Of a stretch of DNA of 9,381 nucleotides, positions 1 to 8,215 are shown piece after piece. The translations under genes and the position numbers were made by a program. Source of the DNA: Bacillota bacterium (GTDB taxonomy: Bacteria > Bacillota > Bacilli > Alicyclobacillales > SLC66). Each line of letters starts with the position of its first letter. Position 1 is the stretch's first letter. The stretch is taken from assembly GCA_021820825.1 (NCBI GenBank), contig JAKADD010000077.1, positions 1 through 9,381 on the forward strand, written 5' to 3'. Below the pieces are notes generated by a model. It made no database searches. It was not told where the DNA came from and saw nothing but the letters and a program-made list of their open reading frames with translations.

Positions 1-936
1 AATATGCTCCGGCGTCGTTCCGCAGCATCCGCCCGCGATATTGATCCAGCCCTGTTCGGCAAACGCCGTCATCTTCAAGGCGAGACTGGTCGGCGATTCG
101 TGGTAGTGGCCATCTTCATCAGGAAGGCCTGCATTTGGATAACAGCTGACAGCCGCGTGCGACAGACCCGCCAGTGTCCGCACATGGTCGCGCATGAACT
201 CCGGTCCCGTCGCACAGTTCAAGCCGACTGACAGCGGCTTGAGATGGGCGACAGAGATATAGAACGCCTCGATATTTTGCCCGGCGAGCGTTGTTCCCAT
301 CGGTTCGATCGTACCTGAGATCATGATCGGAACTCTTCGTCCCACTTCTGCAAAGGCGCGTTCAATACCGATTCCGCCAGCCTTGACATTTAACGTATCC
401 TGTGCAGTTTCGAGCAGAAGCGCGTCGACTCCGCCCCGCAGCAGGCCGCACGCCTGCTCGTAGTACGTTTCGACCACTTGCAAAAAGGTGACACCGCCAG
501 TGACAGACAGCGTCTTGGTTGTCGGACCCATGGACCCGGCGACATAACGCGGCCAGTCGGGCGTAGAAAACCGCAGAGCGGCTTCCTTGGCGAGTCGGGC
601 GGCGGCAATGTTCATTTCTTCCGCAAGATGTGCCAGCCCATATTCCGCCAGCACAATCCCTGTCGCCCCAAACGTGTTGGTCTCGATGATGTCAGACCCC
701 GCCTCCAGATAGGCGGCGTGGATGTCGGCGATCGCGTCTGGCCGGGTCATCGTCAAATACTCGTTGCACCCCTCGTACTCCTCTCCGCCAAAATCCTCTG
801 CGGTCAGACCCAGGCGTTGGATCATCGTTCCCATTGCGCCGTCCAGGATCATGATTTTCTCTCTCAATCGCAGAGCAAGCTCTGTCCGTTCGGACACCGT
901 TTCGAGTATTCTCTCTTCTGCTGCGTTCACGCTCAT
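1..936 (-). CDS. metH: Cobalamin-dependent methionine synthase, N-terminal part (runs off window at position 1)
   Basis: The 312 codons present encode the homocysteine-binding barrel of methionine synthase, which moves a methyl group from methyl-cobalamin to homocysteine in the cytoplasm. I translated the minus strand by hand. It opens with a helical lead, then DGAMGTMIQ near residues 32-40, then EEYEGCNEYL and IIETNTFGAT, which are typical of MetH. The three zinc-binding cysteines are present: C241 in GLNCATGP, and C304/C305 in GGCCGTTPEHI at the window edge. The downstream folate, cobalamin and reactivation domains lie outside, so full length (about 1,150-1,230 residues in the family) cannot be confirmed. 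The EEYEGCNEYL block and PNAGLP favour MetH over the shorter YitJ-type fusion or MmuM. The gene starts 7 bases after the addA stop. ATG at 936 is used here, but GTG at 930 is better spaced from GGGAG (9 against 3 bases). Confidence 0.93.
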   Translation of the reverse strand, partial: MSVNAAEERILETVSERTELALRLREKIMILDGAMGTMIQRLGLTAEDFGGEEYEGCNEYLTMTRPDAIADIHAAYLEAGSDIIETNTFGATGIVLAEYGLAHLAEEMNIAAARLAKEAALRFSTPDWPRYVAGSMGPTTKTLSVTGGVTFLQVVETYYEQACGLLRGGVDALLLETAQDTLNVKAGGIGIERAFAEVGRRVPIMISGTIEPMGTTLAGQNIEAFYISVAHLKPLSVGLNCATGPEFMRDHVRTLAGLSHAAVSCYPNAGLPDEDGHYHESPTSLALKMTAFAEQGWINIAGGCCGTTPEHI

Positions 937-939
937 CGT

Positions 940-944
940 CTCCC
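940..944 (-). promoter_or_regulatory. Ribosome binding site of metH, overlapping the addA stop codon
   Basis: Reading the minus strand, the addA stop TAG (946-944) runs straight into GGAG, so the last G of the stop belongs to a GGGAG Shine-Dalgarno core. The spacing is 3 bases to the ATG at 936 and 9 bases to the in-frame GTG at 930. The second is the usual spacing for Bacillota, so the GTG may be the real start. The overlap suggests that ribosomes finishing addA re-initiate on metH. Confidence 0.6.
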
Positions 945-3900
945 TATGCTTGTGCGCCCGCCACCTGAACAAGCTGGCGGACACTGGAAAAGTAAAGATA
1001 CACTGCCGACACTTGTCTGCCGTACGCACGCTCAATCGCTTCCCTGTAAAGCCCAACCTGCAATTCGTATTGCCTGGCAGACTCCATACAATCACCATAC
1101 ACACGATCCGTTTTATAGTCGAGAAGTATGACGCCCTCTTCATTGACGATCAAACAGTCCGCCGTGCCCTGCACCAGCACGCGATCGCCGTCAGCGTCTG
1201 CAAAACGGTCAGAGCGTCCGCCGTCAAGCCGAGACAGCGGCATCGCCATCGTAAAAGAGACCTCTCTGCGCACCCGATCTGGAGCACTAAGCATGCGTTG
1301 CCCCAGAGGCGACTGAAAGAAGACGGCGATTTCCCCTACGCTTACGGCGCCAACGTGTTGCTGCGGCAGAAAACCGCGAGCCGCCAAGGCAGACAACTCA
1401 GCGCTCACCACAGATTCTTGCGCCAGATTCTGCGCAAGAGACACGTGCTGCATCGCGACATGAAAGAGCGTGCCCCGTTCGGCGCCTGTCAGCGCACGAT
1501 CACGCTGGACAAACCGCGGACGTTCCAGACTGACGCGCGCAAGCGGCAGAATGCTGGTTCCCGCGTCTAGGCGCTCATCCTCAAGAGTAGCGTCTTGCCA
1601 ATTGTTTTTCCATTCTGTCACACTCATCTTCGCGGGCGCGTCGAGCGTTTTGCCAGAACCCGTCCAGACGCGGTCCGCCACCATGTCCGCGAGCGCCTGG
1701 CGTTCTCTTTGATCAACCGTATACAGACTGCCAATGGCGCCTTCCCGCAACTCGCTGACCGCACGCCAGTCAACCGGATCCCTGGACGCCGCCGCCGCTG
1801 CGGGCGCCTGCCTGTCAAACGCTTTCCCCCACAGGGTCACCGCGAAAAGCGGAGAACCGTCTGCCGCAAACCGGTACACCGCAGGTCCGATCCAGTCCAG
1901 ATACCGCTTCGCACGCAGCAGCACGGAAGTCTCCAGACAGCGTTGGCCTGCCTGTGGACCTGCCTGATCGGTCCATCCCGTCCAGGCAGCAACCAGTTTG
2001 CGCATACTGCCCACAAGAATCAGTTTTTCCCTTGCCCGTGTGCACGCCACATAGAGAATTCGCGCCTCCTCAGAGAGTCGTTCCTTCTGTTCCACCGCGT
2101 CGATCGCCATCACTGCGATGGTGGTCCAACGCTCCATGCGCTGAAGATCGACCATATCCGCTCCCAGGCCGAGCGTGCGGTGAAAGCGGACTGGCAATTC
2201 TGCGTCGCGCAACCGGAACTGTTTGCCAAGGTCGGCGACGCACACGACGGGAAACTCCAGCCCTTTGCTCTTGTGAATGGTCATCACACGCACAACATCT
2301 TCATTTTCTCCCAGCGCCCGCGCAGAACCAGCGTCGCCTTCGCGCACCTGGTGATCCCTCAGAAAGGCGACGAAGCCGCTGAACCTGCCTTCGTACAATT
2401 CATCGTACGCCGCCGCCTGCCGTTTGAGCGCTCTCAGGTTGGCCAAACGAACGGCTCCGTCAGGCAGCGCCGTGACGAAATCAGACAGCCCGCTGTCCGT
2501 GAGCAGATGCGTAACACTCTCTGTAACGGAATGCGTCCGCGCAAAAGTTCGCCAACCCTGCAACCGCTCATGAAAGTCGCGCGCACGATTGGCCAGCGCG
2601 GCGGCGCCGACGCTCAGGCCTGTTCGTTCCTGCGCCGCACAGCGTTTGACAGCCTGCGCCATACTGTCTTTCGCATACCCTCTCAGCATAGCCAGTTCAC
2701 TGGTCTGAAATCCACAAATCGGCGAGCGCAAAACACTGGCCAGGGCAATATCCTGCAACGGATTGTCCACGGTGTCAAGCAATGCCAGCGCCAGGCGCAT
2801 TTCCAAACCAGTATAGTAACCGCTGTCCGACTCACCGTGAACCGGAATGCCCAGTTGCCTGAATACGCGCAACATGGGTTCTACACGACCCGCTTTAGAG
2901 CGCAACAGCACAACCATATCACGCCATCTGATCGGCCGGTGCTCACGAGTGTCCGGTTGCCAGACCAAAACCCGGCTCCTGTGCAGATCCACCAGTCGCC
3001 GGCCAATCACTCGCGCCTCCAGTTCAATGGCTGACAGACCCTCCGACGCGTCCCGGTCGGAAAGAAACGCTTCTTCCTCCGGATTTTCCTCTCCCTCTTC
3101 ACGGCGAGAAGTCGCCTCTTCCGCGGCTGGATCTGACGCGTCGTCGGCTGTCCTGTCAATCAGATGCAGTTCCACCGGACCCGCCAGCGACAGTTCGCCC
3201 GCAAGCGGAGGATAGGCCGCCTGCGCGCGCATGCGGGCGCTCTCATCATAAGTGATCCCGCCCAACACAGGCGCAAATAACTGGCCAAACAGAAAATTCA
3301 CCGCGTCGACGATACCCTCCCTGCTCCGATAATTGTCCTGGAGGTCAATGCGCCGGCCGCCCTGGCCGCTGGCATAGAGGTCGTATTTACGCAGAAACAG
3401 GTTGGGTTCTGCCATCCGGAAGCGATAGATGCTCTGCTTCACATCGCCGACCTGGAACTCGTTCGCATGGTCAGCATGCGCAACCAGACTCAGAATCGCG
3501 TCCTGAATGGGGCTCGTGTCCTGATATTCATCGATCAGAATGGCCTCGAAACGCTGTGCGAATTGCATCGCCAATAGCCCTTGACCACCCTGTTCGTCGG
3601 CCAGGACACGATACGACAGATGCTCCAGATCTGCGAAATCCACACAACCGCGCAGCCGTTTGACCTCCTGGTACGCATGCGCAAATCCGGTCACAAGCTG
3701 TGCCAGCGCCCGTAACGCGTCGGCTCCCGCAGACAGATCGGCCAGCAGTTCCGCTTCGCTTCTTGCGGCCATCCGATCCGCGATGTCGGTCACCGCCTGT
3801 TTGGCCTTGGCGCGCAGTTCCTTCACGCGCTCCTTGCCCCAATCCGCGGCGTCAGGCGCCTGCGCGAGACGCGAGAAGGGAACGGAAACGGATCGCCTAA

Positions 3901-4714
3901 GTCCTTCATAATCGCGCTGCAATACGCACTGCACAGCGGCATCGATCTGAACGGCGTCACGTTGCAGAGTCTTTTCATACGCAGCCAGCGCGGCGTCCCG
4001 TTCACAGACTACCATGGCTTCCCTCGTTACATCCGCTGCGTAGCGCAGCGCGTGTTCGAAAGAGGCAAAGAGTTCCGCCGCAAAACTGACGGTTGAAAGC
4101 GTTCGCGTTGCATCCAGTTCCGAGCGCTGCACAGCGGCGTTCAGCCAGTCTTCGGGATGCGGCTGGCTGCGCGTGAAGTCGTACAGTTCCAGAATCAGCC
4201 GCCCCAGCCGCGCATCGCCGAACGAGCCGCTGTAGCGGTCCGAAAGCGCCAGAAACGCTTCCTCCCCCGACTGTATGCTGTCGTCAAGAAGCTGTTCCAG
4301 AACACCGAAACGCAGCATACCCGCTTCCTCTTCGTCAGCGATCCGAAAACCCGGATCGACGGGCAGCTCAAGGGCGGCGGAACGAATCACCTGCAGGCAA
4401 AAACTGTGCAGCGTAGAAATCGCCGCGCGGTCTAACAGATGAATCTGTCTCGCCAGATAAGCGTCAGACGGGCGTTCTGCGAGAGCCTCCCGCAGGGCGC
4501 CCGCGATCCGTGCGCGCATCTCGCCAGCCGCCGCTTCCGTAAACGTTACGATCAGGATGCGGTCGATATCGATAGCATCCTCCAGCACAAGGCGTTTGAC
4601 ACGCTCCACCAGCACCGACGTCTTCCCGGAACCTGCTCCCGCCGACACCAGCACAGCCTCGCCGCGCGTCGTGATCGCCTGTTCCTGCGCTTGCGACCAA
4701 ACCCGTTCAGCCAC
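944..4714 (-). CDS. addA: ATP-dependent helicase/nuclease subunit A (AddA)
   Basis: AddA is the motor and one of the two nucleases of the AddAB complex, which unwinds and resects double-strand breaks in the cytoplasm until it meets Chi. The 1,256 residues (B. subtilis AddA is about 1,230) show superfamily 1A helicase motifs in order: Q-motif near 8-12, Walker A AGAGSGKT at 25-32, VTFTEAAAGEM, IDEYQDT with D395/E396, GDVKQSIYRFR at 423-433, DNYRS from 460, TIHKSKGLEF around H814 and ILYVACTRAREK near 886-897. The C-terminal RecB-type nuclease has GTLFHVAMQH (H1085), D1186 in GTADC and D1199/K1201 in LDYKTD, so the active site looks intact. A charged acidic linker occupies roughly 519-559. The start is GTG at 4714, with GGGGTGA 6 bases upstream, and it overlaps the last 8 bases of addB. 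This is the expected addB-addA order. Confidence 0.98.
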   Translation of the reverse strand: MAERVWSQAQEQAITTRGEAVLVSAGAGSGKTSVLVERVKRLVLEDAIDIDRILIVTFTEAAAGEMRARIAGALREALAERPSDAYLARQIHLLDRAAISTLHSFCLQVIRSAALELPVDPGFRIADEEEAGMLRFGVLEQLLDDSIQSGEEAFLALSDRYSGSFGDARLGRLILELYDFTRSQPHPEDWLNAAVQRSELDATRTLSTVSFAAELFASFEHALRYAADVTREAMVVCERDAALAAYEKTLQRDAVQIDAAVQCVLQRDYEGLRRSVSVPFSRLAQAPDAADWGKERVKELRAKAKQAVTDIADRMAARSEAELLADLSAGADALRALAQLVTGFAHAYQEVKRLRGCVDFADLEHLSYRVLADEQGGQGLLAMQFAQRFEAILIDEYQDTSPIQDAILSLVAHADHANEFQVGDVKQSIYRFRMAEPNLFLRKYDLYASGQGGRRIDLQDNYRSREGIVDAVNFLFGQLFAPVLGGITYDESARMRAQAAYPPLAGELSLAGPVELHLIDRTADDASDPAAEEATSRREEGEENPEEEAFLSDRDASEGLSAIELEARVIGRRLVDLHRSRVLVWQPDTREHRPIRWRDMVVLLRSKAGRVEPMLRVFRQLGIPVHGESDSGYYTGLEMRLALALLDTVDNPLQDIALASVLRSPICGFQTSELAMLRGYAKDSMAQAVKRCAAQERTGLSVGAAALANRARDFHERLQGWRTFARTHSVTESVTHLLTDSGLSDFVTALPDGAVRLANLRALKRQAAAYDELYEGRFSGFVAFLRDHQVREGDAGSARALGENEDVVRVMTIHKSKGLEFPVVCVADLGKQFRLRDAELPVRFHRTLGLGADMVDLQRMERWTTIAVMAIDAVEQKERLSEEARILYVACTRAREKLILVGSMRKLVAAWTGWTDQAGPQAGQRCLETSVLLRAKRYLDWIGPAVYRFAADGSPLFAVTLWGKAFDRQAPAAAAASRDPVDWRAVSELREGAIGSLYTVDQRERQALADMVADRVWTGSGKTLDAPAKMSVTEWKNNWQDATLEDERLDAGTSILPLARVSLERPRFVQRDRALTGAERGTLFHVAMQHVSLAQNLAQESVVSAELSALAARGFLPQQHVGAVSVGEIAVFFQSPLGQRMLSAPDRVRREVSFTMAMPLSRLDGGRSDRFADADGDRVLVQGTADCLIVNEEGVILLDYKTDRVYGDCMESARQYELQVGLYREAIERAYGRQVSAVYLYFSSVRQLVQVAGAQA

Positions 4715-7700
4715 TTTCGTTCACCCCGTCTCCCGGCGCGTCGCGCAGCATCCCCAACCGCTCCCACACGGCCGCAGGCGGCAACTTCGGCAGACTTCTG
4801 TAGCCCCCGCTCACACCCGGCTCAAACTGACAGAGCGCCTGCAAAGCACAGGTGTCACACGCCCGGACATTTCCGTGCCGATACGGCGCCACCGCCGTTT
4901 CCCCGCCATGGATGCGTCGCGTCAGATCCGTGACAGTGCGGGTCGTGTGGGTGACAAGACGCTGCCAGTCCGTGTGTGTCACGGTCAGGCTGCGACCGTC
5001 AAAATTCCCGTCTTTCTTCAGAAAACGCGGGAACAGATCCGTTTTCCCACTCTCGTTCAGATGGTCCAGCAGCGGCACTAAAGAGGGTTCGTGGAACAGC
5101 AGGCCCCGCATCCTGATCCGCGTGCGAGTTGCCGTTTCCGCCTCTGCCAGAGGCGTTGGGGCCGCAACGGACCGGATTGGATCCATCACCGGAAAGTAGA
5201 ACAGCCCTGCGAAAGAATGCGGAGCGCCCAGCAATTCGACGCTTCTCTGTTCAACGACCTGCGCATACAGAAAGAGTTGTAACGACAGCCCATAGTAGAC
5301 GCGATCCACCTCGACGCTCCGCTCACCGCTTTTATAATCAATAATGCGAAACCAGTGCGTTCCATCGTGTTCCGCCGCATCGATTCGGTCAATGCGGCCG
5401 CGCAGCACCGCCTTGTATGGACCCGGCCAGATAAATTCAAATGACTGCTCTGTCAGGCGGGGCGAAAATTCACTGCGCTGCGCGTGTTCTGTCAATATGC
5501 CGACGGCGCGCACAAGCGTCCGGCGCACATAGTCCAGTTCTCGTTCTGTGCGCGCGCTCACCACAGACAGGCGGGAGCGAAAGCGCTCCTTTACGCGCTC
5601 ATATACGTCATCCAGGAGCGCTCGCGCCGCAGGGTGATCCAACGCTCCCCAGGATACGTTCGACTCCTGCAACTGTTCGACATAACGGTGCAGCGTTTCA
5701 TGCACAAGTTCACCGCGAGTTCGCTGATCAACCGTCAGCAGAGCGCGCGGCCGCAGACGCAAGCCGTATTCGCCAAAATGAGCGAACGGACAGGCCGCAA
5801 AACGTTCAAACCGCGAGACGCTGCCGGCGATTTGCTCACCATACAGCGCCCTGGTCAGCGACTTTTCAAGCGGCTCACTGTCCGCTGCGGGCGCGAGCCC
5901 CTGCAACAGCGGTCGCGCGACAGCACCCGCCATAGAACCTGTGGCGAACGCGTCGTATACAGCCTGCCAAAGCGGCGGCAAGCTGTTGCTGCGCCTACTC
6001 TCCCGCAGCGCAAAAGCCAGTTGGAAAGCCGCGCGGCGCGGTGTGACGCACAGGCCGAGATCAGTCTGCGTCACACCGGTAGACCGTTCTGGCCAGGCGA
6101 TCTCCACCACCTGTCGAGAGTCAAACAGCGACCGAATGTGTGACAGCAGCAGAGACGGCGTCAGAGCCCTGCCCTCTTCGTCGCCAAGCGGATAACTCAG
6201 TGTCAGCTTGCGCCGCGCTCTCGTGAGCGCCATGTAGACACGATAGCGTTCAAATATCTGCCGTGTGGTCGACGCGGGCGCAATCTGCACAGAGCGGTCT
6301 GTCAACAGGTCGCGCTCACTGTCCGTGAGCAGTTCATCTTCATTGGCGCGCTGTGGGAAGAGGCCGTCGCTGCACCCGACCAAAAACGCAGTGTCCACTT
6401 CGACCGCCCGCACGCGCGAGACTTCAGTCACGATCACCTGATCGATCTTCGCGGGAATCAGCCCTATGCTCAGGCCCTTGTAGGCGTGCGCGAACAGATC
6501 CGCGATGTGCAAAAGCGCCATGCCGGACTCGTCAAACGCGGATACCATATCGTCGAGGATGGAAATGGTGCCCTTTAGCGCCTGTTCATGTACAGCCGCC
6601 TCATCGAGCGCGCCTGTCTGTCTGGCCTGCACAGCCCACTGTGCGACCCGCTCCGCAGCCTTCACTCGAACGAGCAATTCCCACACCAGGGTTGCGACAT
6701 GCTTGACGCTCTGGTCCGGCGCTCTGGATGCATGGTAGAAAGGACCGAGGATGTCGGCGATCAGCAGCCGCCCGCGCTCTACCCTGGACGCGGACGGCGG
6801 CTGTCCGTTACGGGGTTGCCGCGTCAACCATTCTGGGCCGCTTACGCCAAACGCGAGCGCATAATTCTCCAGTTCATCGACAGCATAGCGCGAAAGTGGA
6901 AACAAATCCGTCTTAAGCAGCCTCAGAAGCGGGCCGGTGGCGAATCCTTCTGCACACAGACGCAGCGCGGACAGGACAAATTCGGCCAGAGGATGATACT
7001 GTAACGAGCGGCGTTCATCCATAAAATAGGGTATTTCCATTTCTTTGCAGGCGTCGGCGATCAGCGGTCCATAGACCGCGAGATCCGTTACGATGATCGC
7101 ACAGTCGCGCCAGCGCAGCTGCTGTGTCCTGCGACAGAGCAGGATCTCCGCAATCACGCCGTCCACTTCCGCCCGCCGCGTGGGCGCGCTCGCCACCACG
7201 AGATCGGCGTCCGGCGGACTCTGCGACTCTGAGGTAAACTGTGGGGCTCCCAGTGTGTACAACATCTGCTCCAGATGAGCGATTCGTTGCGCATGCGCAA
7301 ATCGGGATGCTCCGCCAGACAGTCCGCAGATCTGCAACTGCGGCGTGATTCCCGCCTTCGCGGCTCCCGCAACCAGTCTCCGATAGACATCCTGCGCCTG
7401 GGCAAACGGCGAGTGCAGCGCCGGGCCGTCAAACATCCACCCGACGCTCCCAGCACTGTCCGCAGCCATTCCTCCGACGCTCCCCGCACTGTCCGCGGCC
7501 AGTTCGCCCGGCATGCCAAGCGTGACAGTGAGTGAGCCGGACACCTTCAGAAGCGTCTGCAACAGCGCGTACTCATGCGGTGTAAACCCGACAAACCCGT
7601 CGACATACAGGGTGCTTTCAAAGAGCATGGTCCATTCCTGTGCGCGAGCGCAGAATTGCGGCAACAGATCATGGGGATCGATGAATCTTCCGGCGATGCG

Positions 7701-8201
7701 TTCCTGATAACTGGCGAAAATCAGCGCAAGATCCGCCATCTTCAACCGCAACGGCAACGGCGCCAGAGCGTCGTTCGCCAACTGACGCAACTGCTCGGCA
7801 GTCGCTCCGGACGCCTGGAATTCCTCCAGCAATCTCAGCAGCCGGTCGATGTACGCAGTTGTAAGCGTTGCGCGTCCAAGCACGCGCAGATTCGGGAGCG
7901 CCTGCAAAATGGCGGCGGCCACCAGCGCATATTTACCAGCCTTCCGGACCGGTTCGAGCGGCAGTCCTCCCACGGCCTGCAAGCCTCGCCAGGCCAAGCG
8001 GCGAAAACTCATGACCTGGGCGCGCGCGATTGATTCATCCTGAACGAGTGTGGTGAGCTCTTTTTCCATATAAAACGTCACCTGGTCGGGAACGATCAGG
8101 ACAATGGGCGCACCCAGCGGGTCCGCTTTGACAGTTGCCGCAATTTCGCGAAGAATTGTATGCGTTTTTCCGCTTCCCGCTCGTCCCAGAAGGATGCGCA
8201 A
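4707..8201 (-). CDS. addB: ATP-dependent helicase/nuclease subunit B (AddB)
   Basis: AddB partners AddA. It carries the second nuclease and, in B. subtilis, an inactive helicase fold that recognises Chi. Numbered from TTG at 8201, the protein has 1,164 residues, close to B. subtilis AddB (about 1,166). It begins with a Walker A loop, GRAGSGKT at 6-13, followed by VPDQVTFYMEKEL. The four iron-sulphur cysteines are present: C804 in the SRFERFAACPFAHF block and C1115, C1118 and C1124 in CDTCALQALC, with the same spacing pattern as the family. The nuclease shows GELVHETLH, GRIDR, and D955/K957 in IDYKSGE. TTG 8201 is preferred to GTG 8210 because AGGAGG runs directly into that GTG, whereas the TTG sits 8 bases after it. 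A short tandem duplication sits at residues 235-256. The gene overlaps addA by 8 bases and follows the ATPase gene closely. Confidence 0.97.
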   Translation of the reverse strand: MRILLGRAGSGKTHTILREIAATVKADPLGAPIVLIVPDQVTFYMEKELTTLVQDESIARAQVMSFRRLAWRGLQAVGGLPLEPVRKAGKYALVAAAILQALPNLRVLGRATLTTAYIDRLLRLLEEFQASGATAEQLRQLANDALAPLPLRLKMADLALIFASYQERIAGRFIDPHDLLPQFCARAQEWTMLFESTLYVDGFVGFTPHEYALLQTLLKVSGSLTVTLGMPGELAADSAGSVGGMAADSAGSVGWMFDGPALHSPFAQAQDVYRRLVAGAAKAGITPQLQICGLSGGASRFAHAQRIAHLEQMLYTLGAPQFTSESQSPPDADLVVASAPTRRAEVDGVIAEILLCRRTQQLRWRDCAIIVTDLAVYGPLIADACKEMEIPYFMDERRSLQYHPLAEFVLSALRLCAEGFATGPLLRLLKTDLFPLSRYAVDELENYALAFGVSGPEWLTRQPRNGQPPSASRVERGRLLIADILGPFYHASRAPDQSVKHVATLVWELLVRVKAAERVAQWAVQARQTGALDEAAVHEQALKGTISILDDMVSAFDESGMALLHIADLFAHAYKGLSIGLIPAKIDQVIVTEVSRVRAVEVDTAFLVGCSDGLFPQRANEDELLTDSERDLLTDRSVQIAPASTTRQIFERYRVYMALTRARRKLTLSYPLGDEEGRALTPSLLLSHIRSLFDSRQVVEIAWPERSTGVTQTDLGLCVTPRRAAFQLAFALRESRRSNSLPPLWQAVYDAFATGSMAGAVARPLLQGLAPAADSEPLEKSLTRALYGEQIAGSVSRFERFAACPFAHFGEYGLRLRPRALLTVDQRTRGELVHETLHRYVEQLQESNVSWGALDHPAARALLDDVYERVKERFRSRLSVVSARTERELDYVRRTLVRAVGILTEHAQRSEFSPRLTEQSFEFIWPGPYKAVLRGRIDRIDAAEHDGTHWFRIIDYKSGERSVEVDRVYYGLSLQLFLYAQVVEQRSVELLGAPHSFAGLFYFPVMDPIRSVAAPTPLAEAETATRTRIRMRGLLFHEPSLVPLLDHLNESGKTDLFPRFLKKDGNFDGRSLTVTHTDWQRLVTHTTRTVTDLTRRIHGGETAVAPYRHGNVRACDTCALQALCQFEPGVSGGYRSLPKLPPAAVWERLGMLRDAPGDGVNESG
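4721..4727 (-). promoter_or_regulatory. Ribosome binding site of addA, inside the end of addB
   Basis: GGGGTGA on the minus strand lies 6 bases before the GTG at 4714 and within the final codons of addB. It matches the GGTGA half of the consensus AGGAGGTGA and supports the GTG start. With the 8-base gene overlap it implies coupled, roughly equal synthesis of the two subunits. Confidence 0.55.
7434..7499 (-). repeat. Two-copy 33-base tandem repeat inside addB
   Basis: Two in-frame 33-base units (7467-7499 and 7434-7466) match at 28 of 33 positions by hand comparison. They encode AADSAGSVGGM followed by AADSAGSVGWM, so 10 of 11 residues are the same. Three of the five base differences are silent and the other two change one Gly to Trp. 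The repeat falls between the VTLGMPGEL strand and the DVYRRL helix. Against B. subtilis AddB recalled from memory, this is a variable surface loop, and here it is about 20 residues longer. Confidence 0.85.
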
Positions 8202-8209
8202 GCTCCTCA

Positions 8210-8215
8210 CCTCCT
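8210..8215 (-). promoter_or_regulatory. Ribosome binding site that decides the addB start
   Basis: AGGAGG on the minus strand starts inside the TAG stop (8216-8214) of the ABC ATPase gene and continues as AGGAGGTGAGG. It is a near-perfect match to the 16S anti-Shine-Dalgarno. The GTG that it appears to contain at 8210 cannot be used by the same ribosome. The TTG at 8201 sits at the normal 8-base distance and gives a start just before the GRAGSGKT loop. Confidence 0.75.

Noticed and set aside
478..1570. Two overlapping plus-strand frames covering the addA-metH junction.
   Set aside because: They cross two confirmed minus-strand genes and encode nothing recognisable.
1595..3034. 479-codon plus-strand reading frame opposite addA.
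   Set aside because: It lies inside an addA sequence with intact helicase motifs on the other strand. The translation is low-grade (many Arg, His, Pro, Gln) and has no start signals.
4439..5081. Plus-strand frames across the addB-addA overlap.
   Set aside because: They are shadows of the iron-sulphur end of AddB and the Walker A region of AddA.
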